Source: Lysobacter arenosi
GTDB taxonomy: Bacteria > Pseudomonadota > Gammaproteobacteria > Xanthomonadales > Xanthomonadaceae
DNA: 64,000 nt
NCBI RefSeq assembly: GCF_016613475.2
Contig: NZ_CP071517.1
Location: 1,488,001 to 1,552,000, forward strand
Direction of reading: 5' to 3'
Below are positions 50,049 through 58,708 of this stretch, one piece after another. Within the stretch, counting starts at the first letter, position 1. Each line of letters starts with the position of its first letter. Made by a program: the position numbers and the translations under genes. A model generated the notes under the pieces. The model saw only the letters and a program-made list of their open reading frames with translations, ran no database searches and was not told the origin of the DNA.

Positions 50049-51332
50049 ATGAAACTGTCTCGCAGCACCCTTTCCGTCGCGCTGCTCGCCGTTCTAGCCG
50101 CTCCTGCCGCCCACGCCGAAATCGCATTCGACGTCATCGGTGGTTCCGAGATCTCGTTCGAAGGCCTGGTCCAGGCCGACTACAACTATTTCGACAACGA
50201 CTTCGCCAACCTCAACGGCGATGCCCCGGACGGCAAGGACAGCGACAACGAACTGCGTCGCGCCGAGCTGGTGCTGAAGGGCAAGGGCCCGGGCAACATC
50301 GACTGGGTCGTCGGCTACGACGCCAAGGCCGACAAGTGGCTGGACGTCAACGCCAAGTACAAGCTCGGCGGCGACGCCAACCACTGGTTCCAGGCCGGTC
50401 AGTTCAAGCAGCCCAACAGCCTTGAAGAACTGTCGTCGACCAAGAACAACGACTTCATCTCCAAGTCGCTGGTCACCAACACCTTCGGCATCGCCCGTCG
50501 CCTCGGCGCCGCGTACCACTACGGCACCAACGACTGGGGCATCACCGCCAGCTACTTCACCCGCGAGCTGACCGAGCATCCGGCTCCGACGCCGCACGGC
50601 CCGGGCTTCGGCTTCCGCGGCAACTGGGCACCGATCAACGAGAAGGGCAACATCCTCCACTTCGGCCTGTCGTACATCGACTACGACACCTTCACCGACA
50701 CGGTCCGCATCCGCGCCCGTCCGGACGCCGACCTGGCCGGCCAGCGCATCGTCGACACCGGCAACATGACCAATGCCGACCGCCAGTCGACCATTGGTGC
50801 CGAGGCGATGTGGGTGACCGGTCCGGTCAAGGTGCAGGGCGAGTACATGCAGTCGACGGTCGACCGTTACAACAACGGCAACCCGCGCCAGTCGAAGGAC
50901 TACGACGCCAACAGCTGGTACGTCAGCGGCCTGTGGAACATCACCGGCGAGACCTGGGGCTACAAGGACGGCGTGCCGACCACCCCGCTGCCCGACAGCC
51001 CGGCTTCGGGCATGTGGCAGGCCGGCCTGCGCTTCGACACGATCGACCTGGATGACGGCCGCGCCATCGCCGGCGCCACCCCGACCGCAGCTTCGGTGGT
51101 CGACGGCGTGCTCGGCGGCCAGATGGACACCTGGACCGTCGGCGTGAACTGGTACTGGCGCTCGAACTTCAAGTTCATGCTGAACTACGTGATGGTCGAC
51201 AGCTCGCGCTACTTCGTCCGCACCCCGGCCGCTCCGTACGCCGACATCCCGGCCAACAACAACGTGCTGGTCAACCGCAAGGTCGACGACAACCCGAACA
51301 TCCTCGAAGCCCGCGTCCAGCTGTACTGGTAA
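50049..51332 (+). CDS. Phosphate-selective porin, OprO/OprP type
   Basis: This 427-aa outer-membrane protein has a signal peptide (1-23, AHA-EI). The barrel begins ISFEGLVQADYNYFDNDF and includes RRAELVLKGKGPGNIDWVVGYD and FQAGQFKQPNSLEELSSTKNNDF, typical of the OprP family, and ends ILEARVQLYW with a C-terminal aromatic residue. OprP porins form trimers with Lys/Arg-lined channels for phosphate or polyphosphate. It stands directly before tandem pstS, pstCAB and phoU, consistent with phosphate uptake. It is transcribed separately: a strong terminator follows. Confidence 0.9.
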   Translation: MKLSRSTLSVALLAVLAAPAAHAEIAFDVIGGSEISFEGLVQADYNYFDNDFANLNGDAPDGKDSDNELRRAELVLKGKGPGNIDWVVGYDAKADKWLDVNAKYKLGGDANHWFQAGQFKQPNSLEELSSTKNNDFISKSLVTNTFGIARRLGAAYHYGTNDWGITASYFTRELTEHPAPTPHGPGFGFRGNWAPINEKGNILHFGLSYIDYDTFTDTVRIRARPDADLAGQRIVDTGNMTNADRQSTIGAEAMWVTGPVKVQGEYMQSTVDRYNNGNPRQSKDYDANSWYVSGLWNITGETWGYKDGVPTTPLPDSPASGMWQAGLRFDTIDLDDGRAIAGATPTAASVVDGVLGGQMDTWTVGVNWYWRSNFKFMLNYVMVDSSRYFVRTPAAPYADIPANNNVLVNRKVDDNPNILEARVQLYW

Positions 51333-51392
51333 GGCTTCACCCGGGCCCGGCCTTGCCGGGCCCGACTTCCCTGCATCTCTTTCCTCCCCCTC

Positions 51393-51421
51393 GGGCGCGG
51401 CTCAGCCGCGCCCATTTTTTT
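51393..51421 (+). terminator. Terminator after OprP-type porin
   Basis: GGGCGCGGCT-CA-GCCGCGCCC is followed by ATTTTTTT. A second GC-rich hairpin (51342-51364) lies just upstream without a T-run. Confidence 0.92.
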
Positions 51422-51470
51422 GGGGAACTCGTCATCGCGGCGAACGCTCGGCCGCCCGGGTTCCGTTTCA

Positions 51471-51522
51471 CGTGTCACGCCCGTGTCACATAGCGGTCCC
51501 GGCACTGTCATCGAACCGTTAT
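51471..51522 (+). promoter_or_regulatory. Two Pho-box-like sites upstream of pstS1
   Basis: GTGTCACgcccGTGTCAC (51472-51489) is a perfect 7-base direct repeat at 11-base spacing. CTGTCATcgaaCCGTTAT (51505-51522) is a second pair at the same spacing and matches the PhoB consensus. They lie 65-115 bases upstream of the pstS1 start. Confidence 0.65.
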
Positions 51523-51586
51523 CAAATGCGCCCGGTAGGGTCAGGCCCCAAGTCAAACCCGCTCGCCGTCACTCCAGGAGACCACA

Positions 51587-52606
51587 GTGTTCAAATCCAT
51601 CCAGTTCCGCGTCGCCGCCCTTGCGCTGGCGACGGCGTTCGTAGCCAACGCTCAGGCCGCCGATGTCACCGGCGCCGGCGCGTCGTTCGTGTATCCGGTC
51701 ATGTCGAAGTGGTCGGCCGACTACAACAAGGCAGCCGGCAAGAAGGTCAACTACCAGTCGATCGGTTCCGGCGGCGGTATCGCCCAGATCAAGGCCGCGA
51801 CGGTCGACTTTGGCTCCTCCGACGCTCCGCTCAAGCCTGAAGAACTGGCCCAGCACGGCCTGGCGCAGTTCCCGTCGGTGATCGGCGGCGTGGTGCCGGT
51901 GGTCAACGTGCCGGGCGTCGCTTCGGGCGCGCTCAAGCTCGACGGCGACACCCTCGCCAACATCTTCCTGGGCAAGGTCAAGATGTGGAACGACCCGGCG
52001 ATCGTCGCCCTCAACGGTGGCGTGCAGCTGCCGGCGAAGAAGATCACGGTCGTCCACCGTTCGGACGGTTCGGGTACCACCTTCAACTTCGTCAACTTCC
52101 TGTCCAAGGTCAGCCCGGAGTGGAAGAGCGGCGTCGGTGAAGGCACCGCGGTCAAGTGGCCGGTCGGCATCGGTGGCAAGGGCAACGAGGGCGTGGCCGC
52201 CTACGTCAAGCAGATCGTCGGTGGCATCGGCTACGTCGAGCTGTCCTACGCGCTGCAGAACAAGATGGCCTACACCCGCATGAAGAACGCCTCGGGCAAC
52301 TTCGTGCTGCCCTCGGACGAGAGCTTCCAGGCGGCCGCCGCCAGCGCCGACTGGGCCAACGCCAAGGACTTCTACCTGGTCATGACCAATGCCCCGGGCG
52401 CGAATTCCTGGCCGATCACCGCCACCAACTTCATCCTGATGTACAAGCAGCCCAAGAATGCCGCCGGCGCCAAGAACGCCAAGGAATTCTTCCGCTGGGT
52501 CTACACCAACGGCGACACCCAGGCCAAGGCGCTCGATTACGTGCCGCTGCCGGACGCGCTGGTGCAGCAGATCGAGAAGTACTGGTCGGCGAACATGGCC
52601 TACTGA
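51587..52606 (+). CDS. pstS: Phosphate-binding protein PstS (soluble, periplasmic)
   Basis: This 339-aa protein has a classical signal peptide (1-24, AQA-AD). The phosphate-binding motifs are GAGASFVYPVMSKW, QSIGSGGGIAQIKA, VDFGSSDAPL and HRSDGSGTTFNF. It delivers phosphate to PstCA. The start codon is GTG at 51587, with CAGGAG 8 bases upstream. A strong terminator follows, so it can be produced in excess of the rest of the system. A second, lipoprotein PstS follows; the two share long identical segments (VNYQSIGSGGGIAQIKA, HRSDGSGTTFNF) and look like a tandem duplication. Confidence 0.95.
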   Translation: MFKSIQFRVAALALATAFVANAQAADVTGAGASFVYPVMSKWSADYNKAAGKKVNYQSIGSGGGIAQIKAATVDFGSSDAPLKPEELAQHGLAQFPSVIGGVVPVVNVPGVASGALKLDGDTLANIFLGKVKMWNDPAIVALNGGVQLPAKKITVVHRSDGSGTTFNFVNFLSKVSPEWKSGVGEGTAVKWPVGIGGKGNEGVAAYVKQIVGGIGYVELSYALQNKMAYTRMKNASGNFVLPSDESFQAAAASADWANAKDFYLVMTNAPGANSWPITATNFILMYKQPKNAAGAKNAKEFFRWVYTNGDTQAKALDYVPLPDALVQQIEKYWSANMAY

Positions 52607-52630
52607 GCCTTCCGGCTCGGGCAGTGCCCA

Positions 52631-52656
52631 AAAGCGGGCCTTCGGGCCCGCTTTTT
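52631..52656 (+). terminator. Terminator after pstS1
   Basis: GCGGGCC-TTCG-GGCCCGC with AAA before and TTTTT after; a strong Rho-independent terminator separating pstS1 from pstS2. Confidence 0.93.
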
Positions 52657-52704
52657 CGTTCCGGGAGGCCTCCCAGGGCTTGGCTACAGAAATGTGACGG
52701 TTCC

Positions 52705-52722
52705 ATGTCATCGGGGTGTAAC
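52705..52722 (+). promoter_or_regulatory. Pho-box-like site upstream of pstS2
   Basis: ATGTCATcgggGTGTAAC shows two 7-base half-sites at 11-base spacing, about 80 bases upstream of pstS2. A related TGTGACG lies about 11 bases before it. It fits PhoB control of pstS2-pstCAB-phoU. Confidence 0.55.
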
Positions 52723-52803
52723 AAAAAGATCATCAAATGGCGCAGCCCCGGGCGAGAGCCTTGGATTCCCGATTCATATCTCCCTCCCCACACGGAGTTG
52801 CGC

Positions 52804-53892
52804 ATGAACACGACGACGGCCCGCGTTGCCGCCCTCGCCTTCGCCATTGTCCTGGCCACGACCGCCTGCAAGCCGTCGGGCGAGGCACAGGCACCTGCTG
52901 GCGATGCCGGCACGCCATCCGCAACTCCCGCGGGCGACAAGGTCGCCGCCCAGATCACCGGCGCCGGCGCGACGTTCATCTATCCGCTGATTTCGAAGTG
53001 GTCCGACGACTACAACAAGGCCACCGGCGCCAAGGTCAATTACCAGTCGATCGGCTCCGGCGGCGGCATCGCCCAGATCAAGGCCGGCACCGTCGACTTC
53101 GGTTCCTCCGACAAGCCGCTGTCGACCGAGGACCTCGCCGCGGCCGGTCTGGGTCAGTTCCCCTCCGCCATCGGCGGCGTGGTGCCGGTGGTCAACATCG
53201 AAGGCATGGAGCCGGGCAAGCTGCGCCTGACTGGCGCGCTGCTGGCCGACATCTTCCAGGGCAAGGTCAGCACCTTGAACGACCCGGCGGTCGCCGCGGT
53301 CAACCCGGGCCTCGCCCTGCCCTCGACCAAGATCAACATCGTCCACCGCTCCGACGGTTCGGGCACCACCTTCAACTTCACCAACTACCTGTCCAAGGTC
53401 AGCCCGAGCTGGAAGAGCGGCATTGGCGAGGGCACCACGGTGAAGTGGCCCGGTGGCGTCGGCGGCAAGGGCAACGAAGGCGTCGCTTCGTACGTGCAGC
53501 AGATCAAGGGCTCGGTCGGCTATGTCGAACTGGCCTATGCCGTGCAGAACAAGATGACCTACACCTCGTTGCAGAACGCCGCCGGCAACTGGGTGCAGCC
53601 CAGTGCCGAAAGCTTCCAGGCGGCCGCCGAAGGCGCCGACTGGGCCAATGCCAAGGACTTCAACCTGGTGATCACCAACGCCAGCGGCGCGCAGGCCTCG
53701 CCGATCACCGCGACCAATTTCATCCTGATGTACAAGCAGCCCAAGGACGCCAAGCGCAGCGCCGACACGCTCGCCTTCTTCAAGTGGGCCTTCGAGAACG
53801 GCCAGGCGCAGGCGCAGTCGCTGGACTACGTGCCGCTGCCGCCGGCGCTGGTGCAGCAGGTCGAAGCGTACTGGGCAGCTGAGTTCAAGTGA
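52804..53892 (+). CDS. pstS: Phosphate-binding lipoprotein PstS paralogue
   Basis: This 362-aa protein has a lipobox (TTAC-KPS, Cys22), so unlike PstS1 it is membrane-tethered. A Pro/Ala linker (about 24-45) leads to the binding domain: GAGATFIYPLISKW, QSIGSGGGIAQIKA, VDFGSSDKPL, HRSDGSGTTFNF. It starts the operon pstS2-pstC-pstA-pstB-phoU. GGAG lies about 9 bases before the ATG. Two PstS forms, one soluble and one anchored, could serve different affinity or capture roles; that is an inference. Confidence 0.95.
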   Translation: MNTTTARVAALAFAIVLATTACKPSGEAQAPAGDAGTPSATPAGDKVAAQITGAGATFIYPLISKWSDDYNKATGAKVNYQSIGSGGGIAQIKAGTVDFGSSDKPLSTEDLAAAGLGQFPSAIGGVVPVVNIEGMEPGKLRLTGALLADIFQGKVSTLNDPAVAAVNPGLALPSTKINIVHRSDGSGTTFNFTNYLSKVSPSWKSGIGEGTTVKWPGGVGGKGNEGVASYVQQIKGSVGYVELAYAVQNKMTYTSLQNAAGNWVQPSAESFQAAAEGADWANAKDFNLVITNASGAQASPITATNFILMYKQPKDAKRSADTLAFFKWAFENGQAQAQSLDYVPLPPALVQQVEAYWAAEFK

Positions 53893-53903
53893 CGGATTGA
53901 CCC

Positions 53904-54872
53904 ATGTCCGCCACCACCATCCCCGCGGCAGTGCCCGGTTCGCGCGATCACCACGACGCGCGCAACGACAAGCTGTTCCGCTACATCCTGACCGGCACGG
54001 TGGTCTTCGTGCTGATCGCCCTGGCCGGCGCCGCGCTGTCGATGCTGTGGGGCGGTCGCCACGTGCTGGCCGCGTCGGGACTGGATTTCTTCATCACCAC
54101 CGAATGGAATCCGGTCGAGGACAAGTACGGTGCGCTGGTGCCGATCTACGGCACCATCGTCACCGCCATCATCGCCATGCTGATCGCGGTACCGGTCAGC
54201 TTCGGCATCGCCTTCTTCCTGACCGAGGTCGCGCCGCGCTGGGCGCGCGGCCCCATCGGCACCGCGATCGAACTGCTCGCCGGCATCCCGTCGATCATCT
54301 ACGGCATGTGGGGCCTGTTCGTGCTGGTGCCGGTGATGACCGAGTACGTCACGCCCTGGCTCAACGACAACCTCGGCACCTGGCCGGTGATCGGCCAGTT
54401 CTTCCAGGGTCCGCCGCTGGGCATCGGCATGCTCACCGCCGGCATCGTGCTGGCGATCATGGTCATCCCGTTCATCTCCTCGGTGATGCGCGAGGTTTTC
54501 CTGACCGTGCCGACGCGACTGAAGGAATCGGCGTACGCGCTGGGTTCGACCAGGTGGGAAGTGAGCTGGGACATCGTCCTGCCGTACACCCGCTCGGCGG
54601 TGATCGGCGGCGTCTTCCTCGGCCTGGGCCGCGCGCTCGGCGAGACCATGGCCGTCGCCTTCGTCATCGGCAACAGCGTCAACTTCTCGACCTCGCTGCT
54701 CGAGCCGGGCACGACCATCGCCGCACTGATCGCCAACGACTTCGGTGAAGCCACCGAAACGTATCGCTCCGCGCTGCTGCTGCTCGGCTTCGTGCTGTTC
54801 ATCGTCACCTTCGTCGTGCTGGCCATTGCCCGCCTGATGCTGATGCAGCTGTCGCGCAAGGAAGGCAACTAA
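53904..54872 (+). CDS. pstC: Phosphate ABC transporter permease PstC
   Basis: This 322-aa inner-membrane permease has six hydrophobic segments. The ABC-permease EAA-like loop is seen in LKESAYALGSTRWEVSWDIVLPYTRSAVIGG, followed by GRALGETMAVAFVIGN. The N-terminal sequence AVPGSRDHHDARNDKLFRYIL precedes TM1. It pairs with PstA to form the channel. It starts 11 bases after pstS2 and overlaps pstA by one base (TAATG). Confidence 0.95.
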   Translation: MSATTIPAAVPGSRDHHDARNDKLFRYILTGTVVFVLIALAGAALSMLWGGRHVLAASGLDFFITTEWNPVEDKYGALVPIYGTIVTAIIAMLIAVPVSFGIAFFLTEVAPRWARGPIGTAIELLAGIPSIIYGMWGLFVLVPVMTEYVTPWLNDNLGTWPVIGQFFQGPPLGIGMLTAGIVLAIMVIPFISSVMREVFLTVPTRLKESAYALGSTRWEVSWDIVLPYTRSAVIGGVFLGLGRALGETMAVAFVIGNSVNFSTSLLEPGTTIAALIANDFGEATETYRSALLLLGFVLFIVTFVVLAIARLMLMQLSRKEGN

Positions 54873-55777
54873 TGGCCATGACCGCCACCACCGCCAAGAC
54901 CCTGAAGGCCACCGACCACCGCGTCGCCGATGGCCTCTACCGCAGGCGTCGCATCGTCAACGCCGTCTCCATCGTGTTGGCCTGCGCGGCCGCCCTGTTC
55001 GGCCTGTTCTTCCTCGGCTGGATCCTGTGGACGCTGATCGCCAAGGGCATCGGCGGCGTGAACCTGGCGCTGTTCACCCAGAACACGCCGCCGCCGATGC
55101 AGGAAGGCGGCCTGATGAATGCCTTCTTCGGCAGCGCGGTGATGTGCGCCATCGCCATCCTTATCGGCACGCCGCTCGGCATTGCCGCCGGCACCTGGCT
55201 GGCGGAGTACGGCAACGCGCGCAAGATCGGCACCGTGGTCCGCTTCGTCAACGACATCCTGTTGTCGGCGCCGTCGATTGTCCTGGGCCTGTTCGTCTAC
55301 ACCCTCGTGGTGATGCAGTCCGGCGGCAACTTCTCGGCGCTCGCCGGCGCGATCTCGCTGGCCTTCATCGTGTTGCCGGTGGTGGTTCGCACCACCGACG
55401 AAATGCTGCGGCTGGTGCCGGCGCAGATGCGCGAAGCCGCCCTCTCGCTGGGCGTGCCGCAATGGAAGGTGATCGTGCAGGTGCTGTACCGCAGCGCCTC
55501 GGCCGGCATCGTCACCGGCGTGCTGCTGGCACTGGCGCGCATCTCCGGTGAAACCGCGCCGCTGCTGTTCACCGCCTTCGGCAACCAGTACTGGAGCACC
55601 AACGTCCTCCAGCCGATGGCCAGTGTGCCGGTGGTGATGAACCAGTTCGCCGGCAGTCCCTACGAATCGTGGCAGGTGCTGGCGTGGGCCGGTGCGCTGG
55701 TCCTCACGGTGTTCGTCCTCCTCATAAGCCTGGTGGCCCGCGCCATCGTGCTTCGAAACAAGATCAGCCATGACTGA
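54872..55777 (+). CDS. pstA: Phosphate ABC transporter permease PstA
   Basis: This 301-aa permease has six hydrophobic segments. Its EAA loop is [29 protein letters not shown], followed by [17 protein letters not shown], a PstA signature. The sequence [17 protein letters not shown] is also typical. It partners PstC. Its start overlaps the pstC stop and its end overlaps the likely pstB start by 8 bases. Confidence 0.95.
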   Translation: MAMTATTAKTLKATDHRVADGLYRRRRIVNAVSIVLACAAALFGLFFLGWILWTLIAKGIGGVNLALFTQNTPPPMQEGGLMNAFFGSAVMCAIAILIGTPLGIAAGTWLAEYGNARKIGTVVRFVNDILLSAPSIVLGLFVYTLVVMQSGGNFSALAGAISLAFIVLPVVVRTTDEMLRLVPAQMREAALSLGVPQWKVIVQVLYRSASAGIVTGVLLALARISGETAPLLFTAFGNQYWSTNVLQPMASVPVVMNQFAGSPYESWQVLAWAGALVLTVFVLLISLVARAIVLRNKISHD

Positions 55778-56621
55778 CCTCACGCCCTCCCGAATCGCCC
55801 GGACTCCGGCCATGAACGACTCACGCCTTACGGTCGCCACGCCTGAGCGCGCCAGCGCCGCAGCGGCACCGGTGAAGCTCGCCGCGCGCGGACTGAACTT
55901 CTACTACGACAAGTTCCATGCGCTGAAGGAAATCAACCTCGAGATCCCGGAAAAGCGCGTCACCGCGCTGATCGGACCTTCGGGCTGCGGCAAGTCGACC
56001 CTGCTGCGCATCTTCAACCGCATCTATGCGCTGTACCCCAAGCTGGAAGCGAAGGGCGAGGTGCTGCTCGACGGCGACAACATCCTCGACCCTCGCTACC
56101 CGATGAACCGGCTGCGCAGCAAGGTCGGCATGGTGTTCCAGAAGCCGGTGCCGTTCCCGATGACCATCTTCGAGAACGTCGCCTACGGCATCCGCCACCA
56201 CGAGAAGCTGTCCAAGGCCGACATGAACGACCGCGTCGAACATGCCCTGCGCCAGGGCGCGCTGTGGGACGAGGTCAAGGACAAGCTCGGCCAGAGCGCG
56301 CTGGGCCTTTCCGGCGGCCAGCAGCAGCGCCTGTGCATCGCCCGCGCCGTGGCCCTGCGCCCGGACGTGCTGCTGCTCGACGAGCCGACCTCGGCACTGG
56401 ACCCGATCTCCACCAGCCGCATCGAGCAGCTGGTCGAGGAGCTCAAGAAGGACTACACGATCGCGATCGTGACCCACAACATGCAGCAGGCCGCGCGCGT
56501 GTCGGACTTCACCGCCTTCATGTACCTGGGCGACCTGATCGAACACGGCAACACCGAAACGATCTTCTCCAACCCGAGCAAGCAGCAGACCGAGGACTAC
56601 ATCACCGGCCGCTTCGGTTGA
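55770..56621 (+). CDS. pstB: Phosphate ABC transporter ATP-binding protein PstB
   Basis: This ABC ATPase has Walker [11 protein letters not shown]-loop [12 protein letters not shown], signature LSGGQQQR and Walker [14 protein letters not shown], followed by the switch His in VTHNMQQA. It drives phosphate import. From ATG 55770 it is 283 aa; a second ATG at 55812 would give 269 aa, closer to the 257 of E. coli. The extra N-terminal residues are Ala/Thr-rich and not conserved-looking, so the true start is open. Confidence 0.95.
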   Translation: MTDLTPSRIARTPAMNDSRLTVATPERASAAAAPVKLAARGLNFYYDKFHALKEINLEIPEKRVTALIGPSGCGKSTLLRIFNRIYALYPKLEAKGEVLLDGDNILDPRYPMNRLRSKVGMVFQKPVPFPMTIFENVAYGIRHHEKLSKADMNDRVEHALRQGALWDEVKDKLGQSALGLSGGQQQRLCIARAVALRPDVLLLDEPTSALDPISTSRIEQLVEELKKDYTIAIVTHNMQQAARVSDFTAFMYLGDLIEHGNTETIFSNPSKQQTEDYITGRFG

Positions 56622-56643
56622 TGCATTCGATCAGGACAACTAC

Positions 56644-57354
56644 ATGAGTACCCAAATGCACGACCACATCGTCAAGAGCTACGACGAAGAGCAGCGCCGG
56701 CTGCTCAATGAAACCCTGCGCATGGGCGAGATGGCCGCCTCGCAACTCGAGGCCGCACTCGACGTCGTGCAGCGTCGCGACGACAAGGCCGCCGAGCGCA
56801 TCATCGCCAACGACGAAGCCATCGACGCGATGGAGCAGGAAATCAGCCACGACGTGATGAAGCTCGCGCTTCGCGGCCCGATGGCGCGCGACCTTCGCGA
56901 GATCCTGTCGGCGATCCGGATCGCGGCGGACATCGAGCGCATCGGCGACTATGCCGCCAACGTCGCCAAGCGCTCCACCGCGCTGAACCTGTCGCCGCCG
57001 TTGCCGCACATCAGCGGCCTGCACGCGATCGGCACGCTGGCGGTGCAGCAGCTGCGCGACGTGCTGGCCGCTTACCGCGACAACAACATCGAGCTGGCCC
57101 AGCGCGTGCGCGCCCGCGATGCCGAGATCGACATCGCCTACACGGCCCTGTTCCGCGAGCTGCTGACCTACATGATGGAAGACGCGCGCAGCATCACCGC
57201 CTGCACGCACCTGCTGTTCATGGCCAAGAACATCGAGCGCATCGGCGACCACGCCACCAACATCGCCGAGAACGTCTGGTTCCTGGTCAGGGGCGAGGAA
57301 CTGCTGCCGCCGCGCGAGAAGCGCGACGACAGCAGCACCACCGGCGCGGTGTAA
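56644..57354 (+). CDS. phoU: Phosphate signalling protein PhoU
   Basis: This 236-aa protein consists of two similar three-helix bundles. Each holds the metal-binding motif: E-x3-D in SAIRIAADIERIGDYAANVAKR (about 88-109) and in LFMAKNIERIGDHATNIAE (about 188-206). It links the Pst transporter to the PhoR kinase and keeps the Pho regulon off when phosphate is plentiful. It ends the operon; phoB and phoR are not in the window. Confidence 0.96.
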   Translation: MSTQMHDHIVKSYDEEQRRLLNETLRMGEMAASQLEAALDVVQRRDDKAAERIIANDEAIDAMEQEISHDVMKLALRGPMARDLREILSAIRIAADIERIGDYAANVAKRSTALNLSPPLPHISGLHAIGTLAVQQLRDVLAAYRDNNIELAQRVRARDAEIDIAYTALFRELLTYMMEDARSITACTHLLFMAKNIERIGDHATNIAENVWFLVRGEELLPPREKRDDSSTTGAV

Positions 57355-57371
57355 CCAGCCAGCCTCCAATG

Positions 57372-57406
57372 CAGGAGCGAGCCCGCTCGCTCCTGTCGCT
57401 GTTTTT
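57372..57406 (+). terminator. Terminator after phoU
   Basis: CAGGAGCGAGC pairs with GCTCGCTCCTG around a two-base centre, and TCGCTGTTTTT follows. Confidence 0.8.
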
Positions 57407-57686
57407 GCAAACCATCAGGTCCGCGGCCGTGAATAATCCGGCCACCCCCTCGTGTCACCGCCGTCCTCGACCGGAAAGCCGCAGGCCAGGACGCTGTCTA
57501 CCATGCTCACTCCACCCCGATACGGGGCCGGCGAGCAATCGCCCCGACCGAGCGGCGGAACTGAACGGACTCTAAATACCCGCGTGAATTGATGTCCCGC
57601 GCCGAATCATTCCGCCCTCTCCCCAACTCATGGCTTATGCGCCGGCACCCACCCGGCCCCAAGCTCTGGCAGGAGAACCCCGCGGC
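57407..57686. other. Intergenic region before the ECF sigma gene
   Basis: No gene is supported. The sequence GGAACTGAACGGACTCTAAAT (split here as GGAACT...TCTAAAT, about 57555-57577) has ECF-like elements, but the spacing is too short for a standard -35/-10 pair. The frame open from 57630 lacks a Shine-Dalgarno. Confidence 0.35.
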
Positions 57687-58202
57687 ATGAAGCAACTTAT
57701 GGCCAATGGCGATCTGCAAGCGGCGCACATGGGCGATTGCCTCGCACTGGAGCGCGTGCTGTGCCGTTCGCGCCAGGACCTGCGCCGCTACGCCGAATTC
57801 CATTGCGTCATCAATGACGTCGAGGACGCCGTACAGGAAAGCCTGATAACGGTTTCACGCAAGCTCTGCGACCTGCGATCCCTCGAATGCTTCACCTCGT
57901 GGCTATTCCGCATCGTCAAGCGCGAGTGCAATCGGCTCAAGCGCGGCCGCCGCTGGCTCACCGGCGACGCGGTCACAGACGACATTTTGCCGGTGGTCAC
58001 ACCGGAACCGGCCGAATGGCGCCACGATGTCGCCGCCGCGCTGGAATCATTGCCCGCCCACTACAGGGAAGTGGTACTACTGCGCGACCTGGAGGGATTG
58101 ACCATCGCCGAAATCGCCGACCACCTCACGCTAACAAGCGAAGCGGTCAAATCACGACTGCATCGCGCGCGGGCACTGGCACGCGAGTACCTCAGCCAGT
58201 GA
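57687..58202 (+). CDS. ECF-type RNA polymerase sigma factor
   Basis: This 171-aa sigma-70 family protein has region 2 (DLRRYAEFH, VEDAVQESLITVSRKLCDLRSLECFTSWLFRIVKRECNRLKR) and region 4 (LESLPAHYREVVLLRDLEGLTIAEIADHLTLTSEAVKSRLHRARALAREYL). Region 3 is absent, as in ECF factors. It lies 110 bases upstream of the hvfA-like gene on the same strand, so it probably controls the hvfABC-doxX operon and itself. No anti-sigma gene is adjacent. The start at 57687 is chosen because AGGAG lies upstream (a somewhat long spacing of about 12); 57630 has none. Confidence 0.87.
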   Translation: MKQLMANGDLQAAHMGDCLALERVLCRSRQDLRRYAEFHCVINDVEDAVQESLITVSRKLCDLRSLECFTSWLFRIVKRECNRLKRGRRWLTGDAVTDDILPVVTPEPAEWRHDVAAALESLPAHYREVVLLRDLEGLTIAEIADHLTLTSEAVKSRLHRARALAREYLSQ

Positions 58203-58218
58203 ATCGTTTTGCCTTACC

Positions 58219-58231
58219 GGTGCCTCTTGTC
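58219..58231 (+). promoter_or_regulatory. 13-bp motif shared by the hvfA and doxX upstream regions
   Basis: CGGTGCCTCTTGT occurs here, 16 bases after the sigma stop, and again at 60364-60376 just after the hvfC stop. It may be part of a promoter or regulator site of this operon. Confidence 0.4.
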
Positions 58232-58312
58232 AGCAAGCCCGGTTAGCGACGAGTTCGACCCGGACCGTTTTCCAAGGCGGATCCTCCGCCACCACCCCGC
58301 AGGAGAGAACAA

Positions 58313-58705
58313 ATGTCGAAGCAAACCAACAAGCCCATCGCCCTCGCCCTTGGCGCCATCGTCGGCGGTCTTGCCCTGTCGGGCTCGGCGTTCGCAATGA
58401 GCGACCTGGCCTCTGGCTACATGCTTGGCACCGGCGCAGCCGCGTCCGACAACAAGGCCGCCGAAGGCAGCTGCGGCGTCGAGAAGATGGACACCGACAA
58501 GGACGGCAAGGTTTCCAAGGCCGAGTTCGGCGCCGCCCACAAGGGCGACACCAGCAAGTTCGCCGCCCACGACACCAACAAGGACGGCTTCATCAGCGCA
58601 GACGAAGCCAAGGCCACCGGCGAAGGCAAGTGCGGCGCCGACAAGGACAAGAAGAAGGCCGGTGAAGGCAAGTGCGGCGAAGGCAAGTGCGGTGGCTCGG
58701 CCTGA
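58313..58705 (+). CDS. hvfA: HvfA-type RiPP metallophore precursor with two EF-hand loops
   Basis: This 130-aa precursor has a signal peptide (1-28, SAFA-MS). The mature start MSDLASGYML is the hallmark of HvfA/bufferin-like peptides. Then come EGSCG (51-55), EF-hand loop 1 DTDKDGKVSKAE (60-71), EF-hand loop 2 DTNKDGFISADE (87-98), and EGKCG motifs at 104-108, 118-122 and 123-127. In HvfA-type peptides the Cys of EGKCG is oxidised by the DUF692 enzyme to a copper-binding oxazolone/thioamide. All four Cys lie in such motifs. The EF-hand loops have full Ca-ligand patterns. GCAGGAG precedes the ATG. Exported, probably a periplasmic copper binder. Confidence 0.87.
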   Translation: MSKQTNKPIALALGAIVGGLALSGSAFAMSDLASGYMLGTGAAASDNKAAEGSCGVEKMDTDKDGKVSKAEFGAAHKGDTSKFAAHDTNKDGFISADEAKATGEGKCGADKDKKKAGEGKCGEGKCGGSA

Positions 58706-58708
58706 GCC

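Noticed and set aside
57555..57580. ECF promoter GGAACT...TCTAAAT upstream of the sigma gene
   Set aside because: The spacing between the two elements (about 8 bases) is much shorter than the 15-19 expected.
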